Shown here in pieces: positions 18,543 through 27,348 of a DNA stretch of 63,673 nucleotides (its first letter is position 1; every line of letters begins with the position of its first letter). A program made the position numbers and the translations under genes. The notes under the pieces were generated by a model that searched no databases, was not told the DNA's origin, and saw only the letters and a program-made list of their open reading frames with translations. The stretch is taken from positions 1 to 63,673 of the forward strand of contig CBDUXP010000019.1 of NCBI GenBank assembly GCA_965371225.1. The letters run 5' to 3'. This DNA comes from CBDUXP01 sp965371225 [NCBI: uncultured bacterium]. GTDB lineage: Bacteria; Abyssobacteria; SURF-5; CBDUXP01.

Positions 18543-20872
18543 TGCGCTTGGAGCAGGCGGCGCGCCGCAGCGTGTTCGCCGTGATCGGTGCCGCCTGGTT
18601 GATCGTGCTGGCGACGCCCGAGTACGGCCTCCTGTGGATTGCGGGCGGGGCGGCGGTGCTCCTGATGGCCTGGCGTTCCCGCGGCCGGTGGGTGCAGCGC
18701 CGCGGCGGCCGCCGCTTCTGGCGCGTGATGGCCGTCGGGGCGCTGGTGGCGCTCCCGCTCGACCTCTTGCTCAGCGCCAGCGTGTTGCATCCCGCGATCC
18801 ACATGGCCCTGCTCACGCAGGCACTCATGCTGTTCGACGCGCCGGCCCCGCGGCGCCATCGCCTGCTGGTGGTGCTCAGCCTGTTCGACGTGCTCGCGGC
18901 CACCGTGCTCACCCAGTCGCTGCTGTTCGCGGTGCTCCTCCTGCTGTACGCGGGCCTGGCCATCGTCGCCCTGACCCTGTTGCATCTCGTGGAGAGCGCG
19001 GCCGAAGCGGCACCGACCCCCGCGGCGGCCGCGGCCGAGGCCCTGCGGTTCGGCGCCGCCCGGCCCCTGGTGCTGGTCATGCTGAGCGCCACCCTGGCCG
19101 TGGTGCCCATCGTCGTGCTGCTGTTCCTGACGCTGCCGCGGTGGGAGTACTCGCTCCTGGCCCGGACCCCGATGAATACCGACGCAGTGCGGCGGCTGCA
19201 GCAGCTCGACCAGGCGCGCAAGCAGACCGGCTTCAGTGACCGGGTCGAGCTGGGGGACTACGGCCGGGTGCAGGAGGACCCGACCGTCGTCATGCGCGTG
19301 AAATTCCCCACCGGCCGGCCCGAGGCGCTGGCGGGTCGCGCCATGTATTGGCGCGCGGGTGCGCTGGACTATTACGACGGGTATAGCTGGGCCGCGAGCA
19401 AGAGCGAATTTGCGTATTACCGGGGCGATCCCGCCAATGCGGACGGCCAGGTCATGCTGGCGCTGGGCGAAGGGCGCGGCCACATCCCGCCCACCGTCGG
19501 CAGCACGGTCTTCGTGAGCACGTACCTTGCGGACAAGGACGTTGCTTCCCTGGAGGACCTTCGGAATCTGGCCGACGTGATTGAACAGGAGGTGTTCCTG
19601 GAGTTGCCGTACGCCGATAACGTGCTGGGACTGCCGCGCGTCGTCGCGATCGACGGGTTCTTTCCCCGCGGCCTGTCCGCGGACCTGAACGGGAGCTACC
19701 GCGTGCTCAGCCGGCCCCTGCTGGCGGAGAAGGTGAGTTACACCGCGTTCTCCGTGTTGCCGACGGCGGACCCCACGGACCTGGGCGACCTCACCATGGA
19801 CACGTTCTTGCCGCTCTTCACGTCCGAATTCTTCGGCCCCTTCTTTCAGGAGCATTACCTGCAGGTGCCGCGCAACCTGACGGCGGAGGTGCGCCGGCAG
19901 GTGGAAGAGCTGACAGCCGGGGCGCCCACCGTGGACGCGAAGGTCGCGGCGCTGCTCGACTACTTCAGCGGTTTTACCTACTCGCTGGAAACGGAGCGGG
20001 TGGCGTTGGGCAGTTGGCCGCTGGATGATTTCTTGTTCGCGACGCAGCAGGGCTACTGCGAGCACTTTGCCACCGCGATGGTCATCATGCTGCGCACGGC
20101 GGGCATCCCGGCGCGCCTTGCCACCGGCTTCAAGGGCGGGATCTGGAACGCCGTGGGCGAGTTCTACGCCATTCGCCAGGCCGATGCCCACACCTGGGCG
20201 GAGGTCTGGGTGCCGGGGCACGGCTGGATTCCCGTCGACCCGGTGCCGGGGGGGAACCCCGCGCCGGATCTCCAACCCTGGCTGGTGCCGGAACAGAACG
20301 CGTACCTGCTGTACGCGCGGGCGTTCTGGCAGGAGCAGGTGCTGGGGTACAACCTCGCCAATCAGACCCGCGCCGCCTCCCTGGCGTGGCAGTGGGTGCG
20401 CGCGCGACCCGGCGTGGTGTGGGACTGGCTACGGCGCGTGCTCGGGAGCATCGGCCGCGGCGTGGGCTGGCTACTGGGGGTGGGCCTGGCGTGGGCAACC
20501 GTGCTCGCCCCGGTGGCCCTCGGCGCGGTGCTGTTCATTCTGTACGTGTGGCGCAACGGTCTGCCCGGTGGCACCCTGCCCCTGCCCGGCCGCAGGGGCC
20601 CCCTCGTGCCCTTCTACCGCGAGATGCTGCGGGCGCTGTATCGTGCCGGTTTCGAGAAGGGGCCGAGCGATCCGCCGCGCGCCTTCGCCGGCCGGGTGGG
20701 TGCCGTCCGCCCGGACCTCGCCGCGGACGTGCGGGCGCTCACGCACATGTACGAGCGGGTGCGCTTCGCCGGGCGCGGCCTGACCGGCCCGGAGACCGCG
20801 AGCGTCCACGCCACATTGAAGCACCTGCGCCGCCGCGCGCCCCGCACCCCGGTGGGCGTGGCGGACGATTGA
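18542..20872 (+). CDS. Transglutaminase-like membrane protein (TgpA-type, DUF3488/DUF4129)
   Basis: A 776-residue protein. The N-terminal ~200 residues form about six membrane helices (DUF3488-like). The periplasmic transglutaminase core has its catalytic triad: Cys in QQGYCEHFAT (~505), His in QADAHTWAEVW (~549) and Asp in IPVDPVPG (~565). A C-terminal helix (~640-665) precedes a cytoplasmic DUF4129-like tail with the RALYRAGFEKGPSDPPRAFAGR pattern. Members of this family are predicted periplasmic cysteine proteases or crosslinking enzymes; TgpA is essential in some Pseudomonas. The third gene of the MoxR operon starts on the last base of the DUF58 stop codon. Confidence 0.92.
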   Translation: MRLEQAARRSVFAVIGAAWLIVLATPEYGLLWIAGGAAVLLMAWRSRGRWVQRRGGRRFWRVMAVGALVALPLDLLLSASVLHPAIHMALLTQALMLFDAPAPRRHRLLVVLSLFDVLAATVLTQSLLFAVLLLLYAGLAIVALTLLHLVESAAEAAPTPAAAAAEALRFGAARPLVLVMLSATLAVVPIVVLLFLTLPRWEYSLLARTPMNTDAVRRLQQLDQARKQTGFSDRVELGDYGRVQEDPTVVMRVKFPTGRPEALAGRAMYWRAGALDYYDGYSWAASKSEFAYYRGDPANADGQVMLALGEGRGHIPPTVGSTVFVSTYLADKDVASLEDLRNLADVIEQEVFLELPYADNVLGLPRVVAIDGFFPRGLSADLNGSYRVLSRPLLAEKVSYTAFSVLPTADPTDLGDLTMDTFLPLFTSEFFGPFFQEHYLQVPRNLTAEVRRQVEELTAGAPTVDAKVAALLDYFSGFTYSLETERVALGSWPLDDFLFATQQGYCEHFATAMVIMLRTAGIPARLATGFKGGIWNAVGEFYAIRQADAHTWAEVWVPGHGWIPVDPVPGGNPAPDLQPWLVPEQNAYLLYARAFWQEQVLGYNLANQTRAASLAWQWVRARPGVVWDWLRRVLGSIGRGVGWLLGVGLAWATVLAPVALGAVLFILYVWRNGLPGGTLPLPGRRGPLVPFYREMLRALYRAGFEKGPSDPPRAFAGRVGAVRPDLAADVRALTHMYERVRFAGRGLTGPETASVHATLKHLRRRAPRTPVGVADD

Positions 20873-21010
20873 CTGCGCCCGCGCGGGCGACATCTCACGT
20901 TTCATAAGAGGGTAGGCGCCGGTCGAAGGGGAAAGCGGTTGCGCGAAGCGCAGAGCGGGAGTCCGGGCTCGGCGGCGACAAAGACCGGCCACTACCCGGT
21001 CGCCGGTCAG

Positions 21011-22828
21011 CTACGGCTGGTGATGGCGCAGGCGCTGCTCGGGATGATCGCCGTCCCGGGCCGGTGGCGTGCTCACGCGGATCCCCAGGTCCGCGAGCTG
21101 CTCCGGCGCGACCGCTGAGGGGGCGTCCGTGAGCAGGCAGGTGGCCTTCTGCGTCTTGGGAAACGCGATGGTGTCGCGGATCGACGGGAGGCCGGCCAGC
21201 AGCATGACGATGCGGTCCAGGCCGAACGCGACGCCGCCGTGGGGGGGCGCACCGTAGCGCAACGCGCGCAGGAGGAAGCCGAATTGCGCGTCCGCATCCG
21301 CTTCGCCTATGCCGAGCAGCGCGAACACCTGCTTCTGGAGGTCCGCGTCGTGGATACGGATGCTTCCGCCGCCCAGCTCCACGCCGTTCAACACCAGGTC
21401 GTACGCCTGTGCTTGGCAGGCGAGCGGATCCGACTGCAGCAAGGGAAGGTCCGCTTCGGCCGGCGCGGTAAACGGATGGTTGACGGACATGTACGCGCCG
21501 GTGGCCGGATCCTGTTCCAGCAGCGGCCAATCCATGATCCACGTAAAGGCCCATGTGTCGGCCGGAATGAGCCCCAGCTGCTCGGCTAGGTGCTTGCGCA
21601 GGAAGCCGAGGGATGCGGCGACGACCGCCGTCGAATCCGCGCAGAAAAACAGCGTGTCTCCCGCGTGCGCGTCCATGCGTTCTTGCAGCGCTTGGAGTGT
21701 CGCGGCGTCCAAGAATTTGGCGATGGGCGATTCCAGGGCGCCATCCGCGGTGCACCGGAGCCACGCGAGCCCCTTCGCCCCGTAGGGTCTCACCGCGTCC
21801 ACCAGCGCATCCTGCTTGCGGCGTGGAAACTCATCGATCCCCGGCACGCAAATGCACCGCACGGCCCCGTTCCCCTCCAGCGCGGTGGTGAACACGCGGA
21901 ACCCGCACCCCTGCACGATGTCGCCCACGTCCACGATGGGCAGGTCGAAGCGCAGGTCCGGCTTGTCCGTGCCATAGCGCAGCATGGCGTCGGCGTAGGC
22001 CATGCGCGGAAGCGGCAGGTCCAGGGGCACGTCGATGAGCGCGAAGAGGCGCGTCATCAACCCCTCGATGACCTCAATCACGTCGTCCGGCGTGACGAAT
22101 GACATTTCCAGATCAATCTGGGTGAATTCCGGCTGGCGGTCCGCGCGCAGGTCCTCATCGCGGAAACACTTGGCGATCTGGAAGTACCGGTCGAAGCCGC
22201 TCACCATGAAGAGCTGCTTGAAGAGTTGGGGCGACTGCGGCAGCGCGTAGAAGGTGCCGCTGTTCACGCGGCTGGGCACCAGGTAATCCTTGGCGCCCTC
22301 GGGCGTGCTCTTGGTCAGCGCCGGCGTCTCGATCTCAAGAAACCCCTGCTCGTCCAAGAACCGGCGCGTCTCCTGCATGACGCGGTGGCGCAGGCGGAAA
22401 ATCCGTTGGAGGCCGGGCCGCCGCAGGTCCAGAAAGCGATATCGCAGGCGCAGGTCCTCGTTCACCTGCACGTCGTCCTCGATGGGGAAGGGTGGCGTCT
22501 CGGCGGCGTTCAGCACCTGCACCTCGTCCACCAGCACTTCGACCGCGCCCGTCTCCAGCTTGGGATTCTTCGCATCGTCCGGCCGCGGCCGTACGGTGCC
22601 GCGCACGGCGATCACGTATTCGTTGCGCAGCGAATCGGCGATGTCGTGGGCGGCTGTCGAGTGCTCCGGGTTGAACACGGTCTGCACGAGGCCCGTGCGG
22701 TCGCGCAGGTCGATGAACACCACGCCGCCGTGATCGCGCCACTTGGCGACCCAGCCCATGAGCACCACCTCGGCCCCTGCGTCGGAGGCGCGCAGCACGC
22801 CGCAGTAGTGCGTGCGTCGCCAGGTCAT
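21011..22828 (-). CDS. aspS: Aspartyl-tRNA synthetase
   Basis: 605 residues. The N-terminal OB anticodon-binding domain (MTWRRTHYCGVLRASDAGAEVVLMGWV) is followed by class II catalytic motifs: CFRDEDLRADRQPEFTQID (motif 2) and GGVAFGLDRIVMLL (motif 3). The bacterial GAD insertion is present (about residues 290-420), so length fits bacterial AspRS. It charges tRNA-Asp. Whether it also misacylates tRNA-Asn cannot be read without gatCAB context. The start overlaps the hisS stop as ATGA, so hisS and aspS are one minus-strand unit. A converging 138-bp gap to the transglutaminase gene holds no clear terminator. Confidence 0.97.
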   Translation of the reverse strand: MTWRRTHYCGVLRASDAGAEVVLMGWVAKWRDHGGVVFIDLRDRTGLVQTVFNPEHSTAAHDIADSLRNEYVIAVRGTVRPRPDDAKNPKLETGAVEVLVDEVQVLNAAETPPFPIEDDVQVNEDLRLRYRFLDLRRPGLQRIFRLRHRVMQETRRFLDEQGFLEIETPALTKSTPEGAKDYLVPSRVNSGTFYALPQSPQLFKQLFMVSGFDRYFQIAKCFRDEDLRADRQPEFTQIDLEMSFVTPDDVIEVIEGLMTRLFALIDVPLDLPLPRMAYADAMLRYGTDKPDLRFDLPIVDVGDIVQGCGFRVFTTALEGNGAVRCICVPGIDEFPRRKQDALVDAVRPYGAKGLAWLRCTADGALESPIAKFLDAATLQALQERMDAHAGDTLFFCADSTAVVAASLGFLRKHLAEQLGLIPADTWAFTWIMDWPLLEQDPATGAYMSVNHPFTAPAEADLPLLQSDPLACQAQAYDLVLNGVELGGGSIRIHDADLQKQVFALLGIGEADADAQFGFLLRALRYGAPPHGGVAFGLDRIVMLLAGLPSIRDTIAFPKTQKATCLLTDAPSAVAPEQLADLGIRVSTPPARDGDHPEQRLRHHQP

Positions 22829-24093
22829 GACCCGGACCGCTTCGCCGCGAGATGCGCGGCCACGCCGTCGAGTGGCACCGGCGTCTGCGTGCTGGTGTCT
22901 AGCTCGCGCACCTGCGCGGCGCCGGCCGCCAGTTCATCCTCGCCCAGCAACACGGCGAACCGCGCGCGCCGCCGGTCCGCGCTCTTGAGCTGCGCCTTCA
23001 GCCGGCGGCCGGACCAGTCCACGTCCGCCACGAGCCCCGCGTTCCGCAGCGCGGTCACCATGCGTTGCGCCGCGCTCCGCGCGTCTGGGGTGAGCAGACA
23101 GATGACCGCATCCAGGCCCGCGTCACCGGGCAGGACCAGCCCTTCCCGCTCCGCTGCCAGCAGCACGGGCACCACGCCGATGCTGAAGCCGACCGCCGGG
23201 GTGGGGGGGCCGCCAAGTTGCTCCACGAGACCATCGTACCGCCCGCCGCCGCACAACGCGCTGCGCGCGCCCAGGCCCGCGTGGTGGACTTCGAACACCG
23301 TGCGTGTGTAGTAATCCAGCCCGCGGACCAAAGTGCGGTCCTCCGTGTACGGCAGGTCCGCCGCGGCGAGCAGTTCTATCACGGTGTCATGGTGCGTGCG
23401 GCAGTCCGCGCAAATGAAGTCGAACGGGGTCGGCGCCGCGGCGAGCAGCGGTTGGCAGCCGGGGACCTTACAATCGAGCACGCGCATGGGGTTCGTGTCC
23501 AGCCGTGCCCGGCATTCCGGGCACAGCTCGTCCAGATGGTGTGCGAAGTGGCTGCGCAGGGCGTCGTAATACGCCGGCCGGTCCGCCGCGCACCCGAGCG
23601 AGTTGAGGCCCACCGTCAACTTCGTGAAGCCCAGGTCGCGAAAAATGTCGTAGGCCAGCGCGGCGATCTCCACGTCGTACCCCGGCGCGGCGGACCCCAG
23701 CACCTCGGCGCCGATCTGATCGAACTGGCGGGTGCGGCCCGCCTGCGGGCGTTCGTACCGGAACATAGGGCCCACGTAGAAGAGCTTGGTGGGCGCCGGG
23801 TCCGTGTACAGCTTGTGTTCCACGAAGGCGCGCACGACACCGGCGGTGTTCTCCGGCCGCAGGGTGAGGCTGCGGCCCTTCCGGTCCGCGAACGTGTACA
23901 TCTCCTTGGAGACGATGTCCGTGTCGCTGCCGATGGAGCGGCTGAACAGGGCGGTATCCTCGAAGTGCGGCGTGCGAATCTCGCCGTACCCCGCCTGCGC
24001 AAACCGTTGGCGCGCAAGGGTTTCCAGATGTTGCGCGCGGGCGGCGGCGGCGGGGAGCAGGTCCACGGTGCCGCGCGGGGCGGTGAGGGGCAT
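22825..24093 (-). CDS. hisS: Histidyl-tRNA synthetase
   Basis: 422 residues from ATG 24093 (MPLTAPRGTVDLLP). Class II motifs are LTLRPENTAGVVRAFVEH and MFRYERPQAGRTRQFDQIG. The histidine-binding motifs LVRGLDYYTRTVFE and LCGGGRYDGLVEQLGG are all present, and a C-terminal anticodon-binding domain follows. A CPEC...C...CADC set of cysteines in the insertion (about residues 195-230) suggests a structural zinc site, seen in some HisRS. The longer upstream frame was rejected because it lacks similarity and crosses the rpmB promoter region. It lies immediately upstream of aspS, a common pairing. Confidence 0.97.
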   Translation of the reverse strand: MPLTAPRGTVDLLPAAAARAQHLETLARQRFAQAGYGEIRTPHFEDTALFSRSIGSDTDIVSKEMYTFADRKGRSLTLRPENTAGVVRAFVEHKLYTDPAPTKLFYVGPMFRYERPQAGRTRQFDQIGAEVLGSAAPGYDVEIAALAYDIFRDLGFTKLTVGLNSLGCAADRPAYYDALRSHFAHHLDELCPECRARLDTNPMRVLDCKVPGCQPLLAAAPTPFDFICADCRTHHDTVIELLAAADLPYTEDRTLVRGLDYYTRTVFEVHHAGLGARSALCGGGRYDGLVEQLGGPPTPAVGFSIGVVPVLLAAEREGLVLPGDAGLDAVICLLTPDARSAAQRMVTALRNAGLVADVDWSGRRLKAQLKSADRRRARFAVLLGEDELAAGAAQVRELDTSTQTPVPLDGVAAHLAAKRSGS

Positions 24094-24240
24094 GGCTGGT
24101 GGGGCGGGCCCAGGGCGCGGACCGCAAGTTGCCAAACGGAGGCGCGTTCCTTTACGCTGAACCTCTTTTTGAGAAACTGAGCGCGCTAGTCTACCAGAGG
24201 GTCCGGGCACGCTCAAGATCCGCGAACCGAGGAGCGATTG

Positions 24241-24432
24241 ATGTCCCAGCGTTGCGCCATTTGCGGCAAACACCCGTCCGTGGGCAACAACGTGAGTCAC
24301 GCGAAGAATCGCACGAAGCGTCGGTGGTTGCCGAATTTGCAGCGGATGAAGGTGAAGCTCGACGGGTCGGTGCGGACCGTGCGCGTGTGCACGAAATGTC
24401 TGAAGGCCAACAAGGTCCAAAAGGCGATCTGA
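24241..24432 (+). CDS. rpmB: 50S ribosomal protein L28
   Basis: 63 residues, the usual L28 length. It shows [30 protein letters not shown] and the C-terminal CTKC pair, i.e. the zinc-binding C+ paralogue (CxxC...CxxC). It is part of the large ribosomal subunit. The GGAG ribosome site lies 6 nt before ATG 24241. The gene is divergent from hisS, and the 147-bp gap must hold both promoters; a minus-strand TGG-TAGACT at 24188-24196 is a weak candidate for hisS. Confidence 0.97.
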   Translation: MSQRCAICGKHPSVGNNVSHAKNRTKRRWLPNLQRMKVKLDGSVRTVRVCTKCLKANKVQKAI

Positions 24433-24456
24433 TCGCGGCCCGGGGGAGCGACGACC

Positions 24457-24705
24457 GTGCCGCTCGCGGCGTTTCTGGTCTGGTTGCTGAGTCTGTTGAA
24501 GGGGGCGCTCATCATTCACGTGCTTCTGTCGTGGGTGCGGCTATCGGAGGACAACCCCATCGTGGTCGCGTTGAACGTCGTGTGTGAGCCGCTGCTCGCG
24601 CCGATTCGCCGCGTGCTGCCACCCGCGGCCGGGCTGGACTTCTCCCCCTTCGTCGTACTGATCATCCTGCATCTGCTGCAGGGCCTGATCCGGGGAACGG
24701 TCTAG
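24457..24705 (+). CDS. YggT family membrane protein
   Basis: 82 residues from GTG 24457. Two hydrophobic helices flank the family motif: HVLLSWVRLSEDNPIVVALNVVCEPLLAPIRRVLP, followed by LDFSPFVVLIILHLLQGLI. The length and the P-L-L-x-P-I-R-R-x-x-P motif are typical of YggT proteins, implicated in envelope or division-related functions and in osmotic-stress phenotypes. It is 24 bp after rpmB and 3 bp before the next gene, so probably cotranscribed. Confidence 0.9.
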   Translation: MPLAAFLVWLLSLLKGALIIHVLLSWVRLSEDNPIVVALNVVCEPLLAPIRRVLPPAAGLDFSPFVVLIILHLLQGLIRGTV

Positions 24706-24708
24706 GCC

Positions 24709-25146
24709 ATGGTTCCCGCCATGTACGTGCACTTTGCCGTGTGCGGCCTGCTGGCGGTGAGCGGGTTCCTCGCCATCCTGTTCGGCCTGACCCGCGGCGG
24801 CCGCGTCCGCGCGCGCATGCCGTTCGTGCTGGGCGGACTGGTGCTCGTATTGTACGCCGCCTCCTACGGCGTGACCTACTGGGGATCGCGCTTCGGGGTG
24901 TTGGCGGGCATGGCCGAGGGGTCCGGCAGGGGGAACGAGCAGACGCAGATGGTGCGGAAGCTCGAAGCGTTATCCTTTCCGGCCGCGGCCCTGGAGCCCA
25001 TCGCCGTCCTGATGCTGGCGCTGGGATTCGGCGCCATTGCGCGCGCGACGCCCACGGGCGCGGCACCGGCCGGTACGGGAACGGCGCCTTCGAGCGGAGC
25101 CGACGACGGCCCCCCGGGGGAGGATGACTATCCCTTTGACGACTAA
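24709..25146 (+). CDS. Hypothetical small membrane protein
   Basis: 145 residues, family not recognised. Three hydrophobic helices (HFAVCGLLAVSGFLAILFGL, FVLGGLVLVLYAASYGVTYWG and AALEPIAVLMLALGFGAIA) are followed by a short polar acidic tail ending DDYPFDD. There are no cysteines beyond one in the first helix and no catalytic motif. It begins 3 bp after yggT and is followed 20 bp later by another small membrane protein, suggesting these form a unit of unknown role. The start ATG 24709 has AGGCC just before it. Confidence 0.65.
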   Translation: MVPAMYVHFAVCGLLAVSGFLAILFGLTRGGRVRARMPFVLGGLVLVLYAASYGVTYWGSRFGVLAGMAEGSGRGNEQTQMVRKLEALSFPAAALEPIAVLMLALGFGAIARATPTGAAPAGTGTAPSSGADDGPPGEDDYPFDD

Positions 25147-25166
25147 CCGAATCCCGCGGGGGGGCG

Positions 25167-25508
25167 ATGCCGAACCTGTCTGATCCCGGGTTGCAAGCCG
25201 CCCTGTTCCGCAATGGGTGCATGTTCCTCGCGCTGCTCGGGACGCTGCGCATCACGTGGATCGCTTTCCGGCGGTACAACACCAAGCCCACCCCGTCCGC
25301 GCAGTGGCAACTGGCCTTGCTGGGCGGTTTCCTCGCGACGGCCGCCTACGTGGCGATCCTCGCCGTCTCGGGCGCGCCCACGGGGGACAGCTTCATGGTC
25401 TCCACGTCCTCCGGCCCCGCGGCCACGATCGACTACGTCTACCTCCTGAAGGCCGGGTTTCTGCTCATCCTCTTCGGCGCGTTCAGCGCCACCAAACCGC
25501 CCGCCTGA
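25167..25508 (+). CDS. Hypothetical small membrane protein
   Basis: 113 residues, family not recognised. The N-terminus is QAALFRNGCMFLALLGTLRITWIAF, followed by two hydrophobic segments (LALLGGFLATAAYVAILAVSG and YVYLLKAGFLLILFGAFSA), for about three helices. A GGGGGCG ribosome-like site precedes ATG 25167. There is no signal peptide and no catalytic motif. It sits between the preceding small membrane protein and an OmpA-family gene. Confidence 0.65.
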   Translation: MPNLSDPGLQAALFRNGCMFLALLGTLRITWIAFRRYNTKPTPSAQWQLALLGGFLATAAYVAILAVSGAPTGDSFMVSTSSGPAATIDYVYLLKAGFLLILFGAFSATKPPA

Positions 25509-25550
25509 CCCGGCGCCGGCCTTAACCGGCCATGTGGTAGAGTGCGCGCA

Positions 25551-26558
25551 ATGCACCGGGTGACATGGAGTTGTGCCTGCGCCATGCTGCTGGCGGGCGC
25601 CGCGCCCGCAGTGGCAGCGGACGGATTTGCCCACCACGTGACAGGGGTGGCCCTGCCCCCTAAAGCCGAACAGGCCGGCGATCCGTTGCTGGCCGATTTT
25701 TATCTGGACGTGGGCCGGGCCGGCGGCGCGTTGCCGGGCGCGCAGTACTGGGTCTACCGCATCGCGTCCCTCGCCGGCGGGCGCGAGGTGTCCATCCCGG
25801 TCGCGCGGCTGGAAGTGTTCCACGTGGAGGAACGGGTCAGCATCGCGCGCGTCGCCGCCCTCACGCTGCCCGAAAACGACGCGTTCGTCGAGTACCGGAC
25901 GGTGATGCTGGGTGATCCGGTCGAGCGGATCGTGGGCACGGGCCTGCCGCCGTTGGGGGAGCGCGACCTGCCGGCCGAAACGTTCGACGTGTCGCCCGCG
26001 CTGCTCCCGCCCCTGCGGCCGGAGGACCGCGCGGTCCGCACGTTCTACGTGCCGAACGTGGTGCTGTTCGATTTCGATAAGAGTACCCTGCGGCCCGAGG
26101 GTAAGGAGATCCTCAAGCAGATCACTGCGTACGTGCGCGAGACGAACGGCCGGACCGTGCGCATCGAGGGGCACACGTGCTCCATCGGCTCGCTCGCCTA
26201 CAACCAGGGGCTGTCCGGACGCCGTAGCGCCGCCACCAAGCAGTACTTCGCCGAGGTGTTGGGGCTGCCGGCGGCGCGGATCGTAGACGTGGGCTACGGC
26301 GAGACCCGGCCCGTGGCCAGCAACGCCACCGAGCCCGGCCGCGAACGCAACCGCCGCTCCGAAATCACCGTGGACGGGCGGCGCCCCGGCCGGACCGTGC
26401 CCGATGGCCTGGCCGTGCCGCCCGAGGCGCTGCTGCCCGAGGCCCCACCGCCTGCGCCCCGCGCCGGGCTCCCCGTAGTGGAGCAACCGCCCGCGCCCAC
26501 CTCGGCACCCGTCGACCTGGGCCCGCCCCTCCCCGAGCTGGCCCGCCCGCGTTCCTAG
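25551..26558 (+). CDS. OmpA-family peptidoglycan-binding protein
   Basis: About 335 residues. The signal sequence MHRVTWSCACAMLLAGAAPAVAA is cleaved around residue 23. The first ~160 residues have no recognised domain. Residues about 165-275 are an OmpA C-terminal domain: VVLFDFDKSTLRPEGKEIL, RIEGHTC, YNQGLSGRRSAATKQYFAE, VGYGETRPVASN and NRRSEITVDG. The D and R that bind diaminopimelate in this fold appear conserved. The tail after 285 is proline-rich. It likely tethers the outer membrane or periplasmic complexes to peptidoglycan. A TGG-TAGAGT sequence ends 7 nt before ATG 25551, so the message may be leaderless; GTG 25542 is an alternative start. Confidence 0.9.
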   Translation: MHRVTWSCACAMLLAGAAPAVAADGFAHHVTGVALPPKAEQAGDPLLADFYLDVGRAGGALPGAQYWVYRIASLAGGREVSIPVARLEVFHVEERVSIARVAALTLPENDAFVEYRTVMLGDPVERIVGTGLPPLGERDLPAETFDVSPALLPPLRPEDRAVRTFYVPNVVLFDFDKSTLRPEGKEILKQITAYVRETNGRTVRIEGHTCSIGSLAYNQGLSGRRSAATKQYFAEVLGLPAARIVDVGYGETRPVASNATEPGRERNRRSEITVDGRRPGRTVPDGLAVPPEALLPEAPPPAPRAGLPVVEQPPAPTSAPVDLGPPLPELARPRS

Positions 26559-26736
26559 GGGGCTGGGGACGCAGGGGCCGCTACAGCGAGATCCCCGCAT
26601 GCATCTTTTTCGGCCCAGGCGCGTTTATACGACTGGGACGCGGCATGGGGTCGCGCCCCCCGGACCGCCAGGGTCCCGCCGCCGATGGCCGGGACGCCCG
26701 GCGGGCGGCGCGTGACCACATAAGGGAGCCGGCCGA

Positions 26737-27348
26737 GTGTACGAGGCGCTGAGTGATGAGGCGCTGATGCTGGAATTCCAGCGCGGGGACGCCGCGGCGT
26801 TCGACGTGCTGCTGGGCCGGCACCGCCGTCCGCTGTTCAGCTTCCTCTGGCGCCAGGTCGGGAATGCCACCGTGGCCGAGGACTTGTTTCAGGACGTGTG
26901 TGAACGCATATTCAAACAGGCGCCACGCTACAAGGTGGCGGCCAAGTTCACCACCTGGATGTACACCATCGCCCGCAACCGCACCGTCGATTACTACCGC
27001 CGGCAGAAGTTCCGCCGGACCGATTCCCTGTCGCGTCCGGTCGCCGGTGGGGAGGACGGCCAGGCGCCGGTGTTGGGAGACACGTTGCCCAGCCCGAATC
27101 CCGGGCCCGATACGCTGACCGATCGGGCCGCCACGCGCGCGGCCATCGAAGAATGCGTCGCGCAGCTCGAGCCGGTGCAGCGGGAAGTCTTTCTCCTGCG
27201 CGAGGTGCAGGGCTTGCCTTTCGACGAAATCGCACGCATCACTGACGCGAACCTGAGTACCGTAAAGAGCCGCATGCGCTACGCGCTGCAACACCTGCGG
27301 CGTCTCTTGACGGCGGCCCAGGTGCTGCCGGAGGCGACGGCATCATGA
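26737..27348 (+). CDS. ECF RNA polymerase sigma factor
   Basis: 203 residues from GTG 26737. Region 2 (about 20-85: EFQRGDAAAFDVLLGRHRRPLFSFLWR, then AEDLFQDVCERIFK and KFTTWMYTIARNRTVDYYR) and region 4 (about 135-190: LEPVQREVFLLREVQGLPFDEIARITDANLSTVKSRMRYALQHLR) are both intact, with no region 3, as in ECF sigma factors. An acidic/proline linker joins them. The stop overlaps the start of the next gene by ATGA, which is how sigma/anti-sigma pairs are usually arranged. The promoter it recognises is not evident; the 178-bp gap upstream holds only a TATACG near 26626 with no matching -35. Confidence 0.93.
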   Translation: MYEALSDEALMLEFQRGDAAAFDVLLGRHRRPLFSFLWRQVGNATVAEDLFQDVCERIFKQAPRYKVAAKFTTWMYTIARNRTVDYYRRQKFRRTDSLSRPVAGGEDGQAPVLGDTLPSPNPGPDTLTDRAATRAAIEECVAQLEPVQREVFLLREVQGLPFDEIARITDANLSTVKSRMRYALQHLRRLLTAAQVLPEATAS

